Notes under the pieces: model-generated | The model's database searches: none | Seen by the model: only the letters and a program-made list of their open reading frames with translations | Told to the model about the DNA's origin: nothing | Translations under genes and position numbers: made by a program | Source: Euryarchaeota archaeon UBA550 | GTDB taxonomy: Archaea > Thermoplasmatota > Poseidoniia > Poseidoniales > Poseidoniaceae | DNA length: 7,646 nt | Assembly: GCA_002506705.1 (NCBI GenBank) | Contig: DAYA01000047.1 | Coordinates: 1 to 7,646 of the forward strand | Reading direction: 5' to 3' | Part shown: one piece after another, positions 1 through 5,509 of the stretch | How the letters are laid out: each line of letters begins with the position of its first letter | Position numbering within the stretch: the stretch's first letter is position 1

Positions 1-5
1 GGGAC

Positions 6-503
6 ATGGCCAACATTCTAATGATAACAGCGACATCTGATAACAACCGTGCATTAGCTGACAAATTTGCTGATGCAGCACGTGGATTAGGACATGAGGC
101 GAATGTGATTGATTTGGTAGCATTGGATATGCCAATGTTCTCTGTCGCACGCTCTAAGGAATTGGATGTTGTTCCTGGAATGGCAGAACTGAAAGAGGCT
201 ATGTCCAATGCAGATTCTTGGATGGTAATTGCTCCTGAGTACAACGGTTCGATGCCGCCAACTCTCAACAATGCGGTTGCTTGGTTAAGCACAGAATGGC
301 AAGACTTCCGTGCCTTGTTCAACCGAAGAAAGGTTGGACTTGCAACCCACAGTGGCGGTGGCGGTGCGCACGTAATTATGGCAATGCGTCAGATGTTCTC
401 ATACCTGGGTTGTATCGTTCTAGGAAGGAACTGTATCTCCAACAAGGATAAGGAAGCAAATCCAGAAACTATCGAGGATATGCTGAATCAATTAGCAAAC
501 TGA
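6..503 (+). CDS. NAD(P)H-dependent FMN reductase, flavodoxin-like fold
   Basis: A 165-residue soluble protein of the NADPH-dependent FMN reductase family, expected to bind FMN and pass electrons from NAD(P)H to flavin, quinones or other acceptors in the cytoplasm. The N-terminus (residues 3-10) is the first beta strand leading into the phosphate-binding loop, here TATSDNNR rather than the usual GS-x-R-x-x-S form. The family hallmark PEYNGSMPPTLNNAVAW lies at residues 77-93, and a second flavin-contacting glycine-rich loop, SGGGG, at 116-120. Length matches the shorter members of the family. The ATG at 6 puts the first strand at the very N-terminus as expected, but only five bases of upstream sequence are visible, so an earlier start cannot be excluded and no ribosome-binding site can be judged. 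The stop is TGA at 501. The next gene follows on the same strand after 43 bp. The physiological substrate cannot be told from sequence. Confidence 0.9.
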   Translation: MANILMITATSDNNRALADKFADAARGLGHEANVIDLVALDMPMFSVARSKELDVVPGMAELKEAMSNADSWMVIAPEYNGSMPPTLNNAVAWLSTEWQDFRALFNRRKVGLATHSGGGGAHVIMAMRQMFSYLGCIVLGRNCISNKDKEANPETIEDMLNQLAN

Positions 504-516
504 TGAAGGCATAATG

Positions 517-524
517 CATAATAT
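517..524 (+). promoter_or_regulatory. Candidate TATA box for the 119-residue gene
   Basis: The AT-rich octamer CATAATAT is centred about 26 bases before the ATG at 547, the distance expected for an archaeal TATA box driving a leaderless or near-leaderless transcript. There is no Shine-Dalgarno motif before that ATG. Support is by position and composition only. A 5-bp inverted repeat (AGCCC at 530-534, GGGCT at 540-544) lies between the box and the start codon. Confidence 0.35.
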
Positions 525-546
525 CTGAAAGCCCTTACAGGGCTAT

Positions 547-906
547 ATGGAGATTAATGAGTGCTTCATCACAACAGCTGGTGAGGATTGGGTTAGAATC
601 GAAAACTGCAACGTTCACATGAACGTAAAGCGCCGCCTGCAACGAACTGTAATTCGAGGAAATGAAGGTGACGACCTTCTCGACGAAGGAGCAGAATCCG
701 CAGTGTACACAATCACTGGCAACATGGACATGGAGAAATACAAGGCAATCTTGAAGATATTTAGGACAGACCAGCCTTACTTTCACGATCCTTTTGAGGA
801 CAGGCAAATGAAGGCACTATTCGCTAGCATAGATTATGATAGTGCTACTGGGGATTACGAATTTGTTCTGATGGAAGACGCAGAGCAAGACGAAATCATG
901 TCTTAA
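547..906 (+). CDS. Hypothetical protein, 119 residues, beta-rich, acidic
   Basis: I do not recognise this protein with confidence. It has no signal peptide or membrane helix. It alternates short predicted beta strands (residues 13-20, 30-36, 52-58, 88-96, 101-108) with one probable helix (61-70), and ends in an acidic tail. The arrangement of a strand, a GNEGDD loop, a YTITGNM strand, a helix, then PYFHDPF and a final strand ending FVLMED loosely recalls small phage-tail or baseplate adaptor proteins (gpU and LysM-adaptor-like), but this is impression rather than homology. The ATG at 547 is chosen because the first strand starts close behind it; the next in-frame Met is residue 25, inside the apparent fold. 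It lies 43 bp downstream of the FMN reductase with its own candidate TATA box, and its TAA stop is only 4 bp from the stop of the convergent PKD gene. It is likely a real gene because reading frame, spacing and composition fit its neighbours. Confidence 0.7.
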   Translation: MEINECFITTAGEDWVRIENCNVHMNVKRRLQRTVIRGNEGDDLLDEGAESAVYTITGNMDMEKYKAILKIFRTDQPYFHDPFEDRQMKALFASIDYDSATGDYEFVLMEDAEQDEIMS

Positions 907-910
907 GATA

Positions 911-1696
911 TCAAAGTACAGTGTTGTACCATTCTGCTGTTGGCTTGTGCCAATCTCTCAGTTGGTCGGTTTCAAGTCTCAATTGAACACCCTTGCCTTG
1001 ATCTAGTTCAAGGTCGTCTAGGGTGAAGTTTACAACTAACTCATTGCTTCTGAATGTATCATCAAATAGTACTTCTTGTGCGATAACGCTGCCTTCTTCG
1101 GTCCACTGCATAACTACTCTGACGTGGCACTCTTGGAGTGGGTTTCTTAAGGAGCAAGATTCACTTGAACCGTCGTGTTCTACCTTGACATAACCTTCAA
1201 TGGATTGTTCAAGTGGTAGTGCCATCAAATCGATTACCGTATCTTTGGCTGTCGGTGCACACGTGCATTCCATGTTGTCAACCTCTGCAGAACCTACAAG
1301 GTTGACTGTGATGTCAATGGTCATGGATTCAATCACATCCGGCGATGACGTTGTTGCTGTGACCACATAATTTCCCGGCTCATCATATTGATGAGAAATA
1401 ATCGCTCCAGTGCCAGAGTTGCCATCACCAAAGTCCCAGTTTACAGTATCAAGTTCTCCAGTTACTGAGAATACGAATTCATGGAGTATGAGAGTAACTT
1501 GCTTCTCTTCATCGTTGTCCCCTTCATCCACCTCGATTAGTGTGTAGTGATTAGTTCCTTCAGCAAAGTCAACCTTTGCTGTGAATGACTCAGAATCTTC
1601 TGTTCTCATGATATTGTAGGTGACGAGAGTGCTTGCAGATACTACAGCCACTAGAATAACAAAGGCGATAGACAATCCTGTAACCCTTGTCATCAT
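911..1696 (-). CDS. Membrane-anchored PKD-domain surface protein
   Basis: A 261-residue protein with one N-terminal hydrophobic segment (about residues 7-27) preceded by an Arg, so it is likely a signal anchor or a cleaved signal peptide with the rest outside the membrane. Residues about 66-132 form a PKD-type immunoglobulin-like beta sandwich. The signature is WDFGDG at 87-92, followed by HQYDEPGNYVVT at 102-113. The C-terminal part (about 155-261) is another beta-rich region without a family I can name. Four cysteines (144, 146, 181, 190), all in the exported part, could form two disulfides. PKD domains usually mediate protein or glycan contacts at the cell surface, so a structural or adhesive role is likely; no catalytic motif is seen. 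Translation may start at either of two consecutive ATG codons. Its TGA stop lies 4 bp from the stop of the facing gene, and it shares a 93-bp divergent promoter region with the LON-domain gene. Confidence 0.8.
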   Translation of the reverse strand: MMTRVTGLSIAFVILVAVVSASTLVTYNIMRTEDSESFTAKVDFAEGTNHYTLIEVDEGDNDEEKQVTLILHEFVFSVTGELDTVNWDFGDGNSGTGAIISHQYDEPGNYVVTATTSSPDVIESMTIDITVNLVGSAEVDNMECTCAPTAKDTVIDLMALPLEQSIEGYVKVEHDGSSESCSLRNPLQECHVRVVMQWTEEGSVIAQEVLFDDTFRSNELVVNFTLDDLELDQGKGVQLRLETDQLRDWHKPTAEWYNTVL

Positions 1697-1789
1697 GTGT
1701 TAAAATACATCTTTGATGTTTATCAATAGATGTTTTTTTGGAAATTTCTGTAAACATATCTTGATAAGAAAATCAGACAACACGCAATC
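1697..1789. promoter_or_regulatory. Divergent promoter region, PKD gene and LON-domain gene
   Basis: This 93-bp AT-rich spacer sits between two divergent starts, neither with a Shine-Dalgarno motif. On the minus strand TTGATAAAC is centred near 1722, about 26 bases before the PKD start, and is a good TATA candidate. On the plus strand AAACATATCT (1752-1761) lies about 33 bases before the LON-gene ATG at 1790. Two features may be regulatory. A dyad ACATC-TTT-GATGT occupies 1707-1719, with a third GATGT at 1729. The inverted pair TTATCAA (1720-1726) and TTGATAA (1761-1767) places one copy near each promoter. A run of seven T at 1733-1739 lies between them. A repressor binding both promoters is possible but unproven. 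Confidence 0.4.
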
Positions 1790-2515
1790 ATGGAAAATTT
1801 GCCATTGTTTGTTCTGCCGATGGTACTTCTTCCTGGAGAAATCCAAGAACTAAGAGTATTCGAACCACGCTACAAGCAGATGCTTGATGACTGTCTGCTA
1901 GATGGCAATAATTTCGGTTTGGTTCGCAGTGATTTCCTATCGCAGGTCAACCACTGGGATGGTCCTATGGAGTTTGGCTGCGAAGCTGAGATACTGCATC
2001 ATGAAACAAAAGGCAGCAACCACTTCATCCAAATTATTGGAAGGAGACGATTCACAATATCAAAGGCTCACGAGCCAGCACTACCTCCATTCAGCCATCC
2101 ATCGATGAGCAAGTTTGGTGAAGAGGATGGTATTTACCCAGACTTGGAAACGTTACTGATGGAGATACCTGAAGACCATGAATCTTCGAAGTTATACATC
2201 AGCGGTGATGTTGAGTTCATCGAACCGACTGAAGGGATGGATGAATCACAACAATGGGAGTTGGGAGAAATCGTTAGAACCATACTTCGCAGGGTAGGTC
2301 TAATTCTGAAGGTTGATGATGAAACGTTCACCAATTGGATTGAATCATCTCCAATCATGGATTCGATCGATGAAAAGCCAGACGCTATCTTCGCTGTATC
2401 CGGAATGCTGCTCGGCGATTTAGACATACGCCAAGAAATCCTTGAAGCGAAGGATGTTGAGGAAGTAATGGTACTGCTTCACGAAGAACTAGAGAAATTC
2501 TCAGAAGAAGAATAA
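1790..2515 (+). CDS. Stand-alone LON substrate-binding domain protein
   Basis: A 241-residue soluble, acidic protein homologous to the N-terminal substrate-recognition domain of Lon protease, without the AAA+ ATPase or the Ser-Lys protease domain. Diagnostic features are LPLFVLPMVLLPG at residues 4-16, the FEPRY motif with following helix at 24-32, and the strand GRRRFTI at 84-90. The last part (about 197-236) resembles the helical end of LON domains, with a PDAIFAVSG helix, a DIRQEILEAKDVEE segment and an acidic tail. Such single-domain proteins occur widely in bacteria and archaea; their job is not settled, with binding of unfolded or damaged protein the usual guess. The ATG at 1790 puts the first strand at the N-terminus as in the family. 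The TAA stop at 2513-2515 directly abuts the stop codon of the convergent photolyase gene, with no bases between. Confidence 0.85.
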   Translation: MENLPLFVLPMVLLPGEIQELRVFEPRYKQMLDDCLLDGNNFGLVRSDFLSQVNHWDGPMEFGCEAEILHHETKGSNHFIQIIGRRRFTISKAHEPALPPFSHPSMSKFGEEDGIYPDLETLLMEIPEDHESSKLYISGDVEFIEPTEGMDESQQWELGEIVRTILRRVGLILKVDDETFTNWIESSPIMDSIDEKPDAIFAVSGMLLGDLDIRQEILEAKDVEEVMVLLHEELEKFSEEE

Positions 2516-4495
2516 TCACATCAAAGTTGATTGAATTGAAAATTTGCCAGATGGTAAATCACAATTGTCACTCCAAATTATCCCTGCAACTTGCCAAGCA
2601 ACCATTACTAATGAGGCAAGATTTTCACCCGCAGTTGCTTTGTTGACTATTTCTGCACAACCTGTGAGTTCCTGTCCATCATTAAATTCAGAAATCGCAA
2701 GTTGTCCGCTAGAACTGCCAGAAATTATTCCGATTTCAGGGTCAGTTGTGTCAATCGCAAGCATTGAATAAACATCTGAATATTCGAATGAGTTGCCGTC
2801 TGCTAGGCTTATTTTCGAAATGCTATTGCTAAGTTCATTTGCTAGTGATTCAAAATCTCCTGTGTCTGAATTTGAAAGAATGGAGTCAAATCTTTCACTC
2901 AGCCACATTGGAATTTTCTTCAAATCAAGTTTTGAAATTTGGAAATTATTGCTGTTTGAAGGGGATTTTGTCATGAATATCTCATACCCGTTATCTTCTA
3001 TAATTCGGCTAACTAAAGATTGATTTATTGAATCAAGGTTTACAATATACTTCCTTTTTTCAGAACCATTTATTCTGTTAACATGCCTTTTGTAAGTTGC
3101 AAAATCAAGGCGAGATTTGTGAGTCTCGATGTCTCGTTTTCGTACTACACCCATCACAGGCTCAGATGGCTCAAAAGGTCTGTCGAATAATCCATGACAC
3201 CATTGTACACCGACAATTGAAGATGGATCTCTTCCATCCAATGCGTACTTGTCATTCAATTTTTGAGACAACTCTAGTGACCTTTCTAGTGATTTTGTCC
3301 AAGGTGGGAATGCTTTACCCCAAGTCATTCTCAGATTATTATGCAACTCACCATGCTTTACTAGGGATGTCTGACACGCATTCCACAGATCACTAGGAGA
3401 ATCAGAATATTCCAGTTTGTGTTCTGGAACGATTGTTGTTCGAACATCACCCTCAGCTCTTCTCCAAGAGCCCAATGCCCAACCGGGCAGGTTGGCAGGT
3501 GAGTATGGGTCATCTGAACTGTATATGTGGTGCCAAGCATGCTCTCTGAAAATTAGTAACTCATCGAGATACTTTTCAGCGGCTTTGGTTCCCACCGCTG
3601 CAGCCTCCCTTGCAACCTTCATTGGTGACAAGAATCCGTAATGGAACGCCGAAGAAAGCCTGGAAACCCCATTCGCGTCAGCAGCGTTGTTTCTTCTCCT
3701 TGCATATCCACTAAGTCCCTTGTCGAGATATTGTTGCCATTTGTTTAGCGCGAAAATCTCTCCTCCTTTTTCTGCCCACACTGGATGTACAGTTGGGTCG
3801 ATATCACACTGTTTTAGAAGATTGAATCTCGCCTTCATGTCTGCGACTTCACTTTCAATGTCGACAGGTGTGAATGGCAATTTACCATCATATGGCCTTG
3901 GTTTTGCAGTTACTTTAGGCCATGGGCGTTGGATTCTAGCTTTGCGTAGTCTCTTGGTTGCACTCCTAAATTTGAACGGTCTATCTACCGATTTTCCATA
4001 CAAAGGCATTGGAATAACACAGTGACAATCAACCTCGATTACAGGACATTTCGCAATCTTTGCAACATTTTTGACCCAATCATCCCAAGGTGGTATCGGA
4101 AATAAATCAGTGATGATTAGCGAGGCTGTGGCGGCGAATTCTTTCATCACACTAGAGCGATGACCTTCTCTTGCAACGTGTAGAACGTGCTTGATGCCGT
4201 TTTCCTTGCACAGCCTTGAGACATCAACTGCAGCATCGAGTAAGGAATTGTGATGGCGCAATGATGCGTGGGGATATCTCTCATCTATTCCATGATAGAC
4301 CACCATTGGTAAGTCGTGATGGTCAGCGATTACTCTACCCACGTCTATTGCAGGATTTTCGTGGAACCTATGGGAGGATTTTAGCCATACTACCACAGGT
4401 CCTTCGCCCATCACTTTGTCATTCTCACTCACAACCCTGACACGTTCATGTAAGTGTTCTGGCAAACTGCTCAGCATATTATATGCTGATTGCAT
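2516..4495 (-). CDS. phr: Class II DNA photolyase with long C-terminal extension
   Basis: A 659-residue photolyase/cryptochrome family protein. It should repair UV-induced pyrimidine dimers in DNA with blue light, using FAD and an antenna chromophore. The N-terminal Rossmann domain (about 30-165) has the class II pattern: VVVWLKSSHRF at 33-43, NPA at 47-49, RHHNSL at 80-85, and EVDCHCVIP at 154-162. The FAD domain runs from about 245 to 470, with YGFLSP at 286-291 and LNDKYALDGRDP at 413-424. The class II electron-transfer tryptophans can be placed by spacing: W371, W392 and W399 match W360, W381 and W388 of the Methanosarcina mazei enzyme, and N414 matches the flavin-N5 Asn403. Residues from about 473 to 659 are an extra domain absent from ordinary class II enzymes of about 460-480 residues. 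The gene follows the polyprenol kinase gene by 46 bp, and its stop abuts the facing LON-domain gene. Loss of the triad would have suggested a non-repair role, so repair is favoured. Confidence 0.92.
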   Translation of the reverse strand: MQSAYNMLSSLPEHLHERVRVVSENDKVMGEGPVVVWLKSSHRFHENPAIDVGRVIADHHDLPMVVYHGIDERYPHASLRHHNSLLDAAVDVSRLCKENGIKHVLHVAREGHRSSVMKEFAATASLIITDLFPIPPWDDWVKNVAKIAKCPVIEVDCHCVIPMPLYGKSVDRPFKFRSATKRLRKARIQRPWPKVTAKPRPYDGKLPFTPVDIESEVADMKARFNLLKQCDIDPTVHPVWAEKGGEIFALNKWQQYLDKGLSGYARRRNNAADANGVSRLSSAFHYGFLSPMKVAREAAAVGTKAAEKYLDELLIFREHAWHHIYSSDDPYSPANLPGWALGSWRRAEGDVRTTIVPEHKLEYSDSPSDLWNACQTSLVKHGELHNNLRMTWGKAFPPWTKSLERSLELSQKLNDKYALDGRDPSSIVGVQWCHGLFDRPFEPSEPVMGVVRKRDIETHKSRLDFATYKRHVNRINGSEKRKYIVNLDSINQSLVSRIIEDNGYEIFMTKSPSNSNNFQISKLDLKKIPMWLSERFDSILSNSDTGDFESLANELSNSISKISLADGNSFEYSDVYSMLAIDTTDPEIGIISGSSSGQLAISEFNDGQELTGCAEIVNKATAGENLASLVMVAWQVAGIIWSDNCDLPSGKFSIQSTLM

Positions 4496-4511
4496 TCAAT
4501 TATAATCCACT

Positions 4512-4523
4512 GTATATGCCTAG
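4512..4523 (-). repeat. 12-bp motif shared with 5463-5474, copy 1
   Basis: On the minus strand this reads CTAGGCATATAC and lies in the 46-bp gap upstream of the photolyase start. An identical copy on the same strand sits immediately upstream of the 65-residue membrane protein gene. The AT-rich part is centred about 21 bases before the photolyase ATG, slightly close for a standard TATA box but possibly acting as one. A 12-base match somewhere in 7.6 kb is expected by chance; the shared strand and intergenic location are what make it noteworthy. Confidence 0.35.
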
Positions 4524-4535
4524 ATGAAACCGATT

Positions 4536-4549
4536 CTAAAATCAAAAAA
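4536..4549 (-). terminator. Weak T-rich candidate terminator after the kinase gene
   Basis: Read on the minus strand, a run of six T overlaps the kinase stop codon and is followed by TTTT two bases after it. Archaeal RNA polymerase can terminate at such T-runs without a hairpin. If used, it would separate the kinase transcript from the photolyase gene, which begins 46 bp further on. This is the only T-rich 3' end in the four-gene minus-strand block. Confidence 0.22.
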
Positions 4550-5222
4550 TTGGACCGAAGTGTACACCTATAGCAATGATTATGCTAGAAGCGACCACGA
4601 TTAGGACATTATCATCGATCGGTCCAAACTCATACCTTTCAACGAAAGATGCAACTGCCCCCGAAAATGCTCCCCAGATTGGAATTGAAGGGTCTGAATT
4701 GTTTCCAATGATGTATCCGAGTGGAATACACAAGATTGCCATTCCAAGGTTTCCCCAGGCGCTTTTTGTTCTCTTGGCAAACATCTTGTTTCGAATAATT
4801 CCTGTCACTCCATCTCCATATGCCATGAACAACGCAGGCAGAATAGCCAGCCATGCATCGTCGAGAAGATGCCACAATGCATAGACAGAGATTCCGAGCA
4901 TGAACGCAAATGTAGCATCGTTCATGTTTTGCTCAGTTTGCATCCACCACAATCTCTTGTCCATCAAGTGAGTTGCTGCCAAACCGATTGAGCCCAGAAC
5001 TCCTCCTAGAAGCGGATATATTGGGTCACTGAAAACAATTGGACATAGAATAAGGGGGAATCCTCCAGCTACCATGTGTGCTACCTTGCGGTTGTAGTAG
5101 ACTGCGACCATGTTTTCGCAACCTTTGGACATCATGTAACCGTGCAATGGCTTGATTGCCATCACAGTAACAAATGCCCAGCCACCGAGTCCAAAAAACC
5201 ACAGTAACTGATCTTCGACCAT
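4542..5222 (-). CDS. Dolichol/phytol kinase family membrane protein (CTP-dependent polyprenol kinase)
   Basis: A 226-residue integral membrane protein with about six or seven hydrophobic segments, of the SEC59/VTE5 family (COG0170-like), related in fold to CDP-diglyceride synthases. Family members transfer phosphate from CTP to a long-chain isoprenoid alcohol such as dolichol, phytol or geranylgeraniol. Conserved features in order are RKVAHM at residues 45-50, NDATFAFMLG at 101-110, the nucleotide/metal site AYGDGVTGII at 134-143, RTKSAWGNLGM at 151-161 (the place where most members have a K-S/T-x-E-G-S motif), and VERYEFGPIDDNVLI at 194-208. In an archaeon the likely roles are making dolichyl phosphate for glycosylation or salvaging geranylgeraniol for membrane lipids; the substrate is not readable from sequence. 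It lies 41 bp downstream of the 65-residue membrane protein gene and 46 bp upstream of the photolyase gene, all leftward. A 6-bp inverted repeat ends at the first base of its ATG. Confidence 0.83.
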   Translation of the reverse strand: MVEDQLLWFFGLGGWAFVTVMAIKPLHGYMMSKGCENMVAVYYNRKVAHMVAGGFPLILCPIVFSDPIYPLLGGVLGSIGLAATHLMDKRLWWMQTEQNMNDATFAFMLGISVYALWHLLDDAWLAILPALFMAYGDGVTGIIRNKMFAKRTKSAWGNLGMAILCIPLGYIIGNNSDPSIPIWGAFSGAVASFVERYEFGPIDDNVLIVVASSIIIAIGVHFGPIF

Positions 5223-5252
5223 AACCCACTGTCGGGGTTAATGTGCATAATT
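5222..5252 (-). promoter_or_regulatory. Kinase upstream region: TATA-like box and start-abutting hairpin
   Basis: AATTATGC on the minus strand (5245-5252) is centred about 27 bases before the kinase ATG, a good distance for a leaderless archaeal promoter. Between it and the gene, TAACCC (5222-5227) and GGGTTA (5235-5240) form a perfect 6-bp inverted repeat with a 7-base loop, ending on the A of the start codon. It could slow translation of a read-through transcript. If the promoter here is used and the transcript is leaderless, the hairpin would not be in the mRNA and would matter only as DNA. Confidence 0.33.
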
Positions 5253-5263
5253 GTGTCTGATTA

Positions 5264-5461
5264 TCAAATAGATCTTGCAAAGATTAGCCAACCTAGGTTC
5301 ATCAGCAAGGCTGGTGCCGCCAGGATGACCAGTGTTGGTGCGACTTGTACTACTGTCAAGATGAAGGATGCCATGAAAATGACAGCCATCAAGACAGCAA
5401 ACGTCGCTGTTGTTCTTGTGTTGTTCTCTTTGATAGCCTCTCCAATGTGAAACTGCTCCAT
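5264..5461 (-). CDS. Small two-helix membrane protein
   Basis: A 65-residue protein with a polar N-terminus (residues 1-17, including KENNTRTT) followed by two hydrophobic helices at about 18-39 and 43-62, separated by a Pro-containing turn, and ending ARSI. No family is recognised. The only other open frames over this stretch lack such a clean membrane-protein pattern, and the gene fits the gap between selO (48 bp upstream) and the kinase (41 bp downstream) on the same strand, which supports it being real. The CATATG-centred sequence near 5485 lies about 25 bases before the ATG and could be its TATA box. Its position directly before a membrane-bound isoprenoid kinase allows, but does not show, a shared function in the membrane. 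Confidence 0.65.
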   Translation of the reverse strand: MEQFHIGEAIKENNTRTTATFAVLMAVIFMASFILTVVQVAPTLVILAAPALLMNLGWLIFARSI

Positions 5462-5462
5462 G

Positions 5463-5474
5463 GTATATGCCTAG
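5463..5474 (-). repeat. 12-bp motif shared with 4512-4523, copy 2
   Basis: On the minus strand this is the same CTAGGCATATAC found upstream of the photolyase. Here it ends only one base before the ATG of the 65-residue membrane protein, so it is too close to be that gene's TATA box. It could be a binding site or a conserved leader instead. Confidence 0.3.
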
Positions 5475-5480
5475 TCGGTG

Positions 5481-5494
5481 TGCATATGAATGCA
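5481..5494 (-). promoter_or_regulatory. TATA-like dyad upstream of the small membrane protein
   Basis: An imperfect palindrome, TGCAT-ATGA-ATGCA, has its AT-rich CATATG core about 25 bases before the ATG at 5461. Position and composition fit an archaeal TATA element, and the dyad could also serve as an operator. If real, it means the small gene is not wholly dependent on transcription through selO. Confidence 0.33.
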
Positions 5495-5509
5495 TGTTTC
5501 AGGCTGTGA

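Noticed and set aside
535..807. Minus-strand 90-codon open frame opposite the 119-residue gene
   Set aside because: Cys/Val/His-rich shadow translation without a plausible fold; the plus-strand frame fits its neighbours' composition and spacing better.
2544..4440. Several plus-strand open frames of 74-112 codons across the photolyase gene
   Set aside because: They lie antisense to a strong, motif-rich photolyase frame, have no domain pattern, and their translations have the irregular composition of shadow frames.
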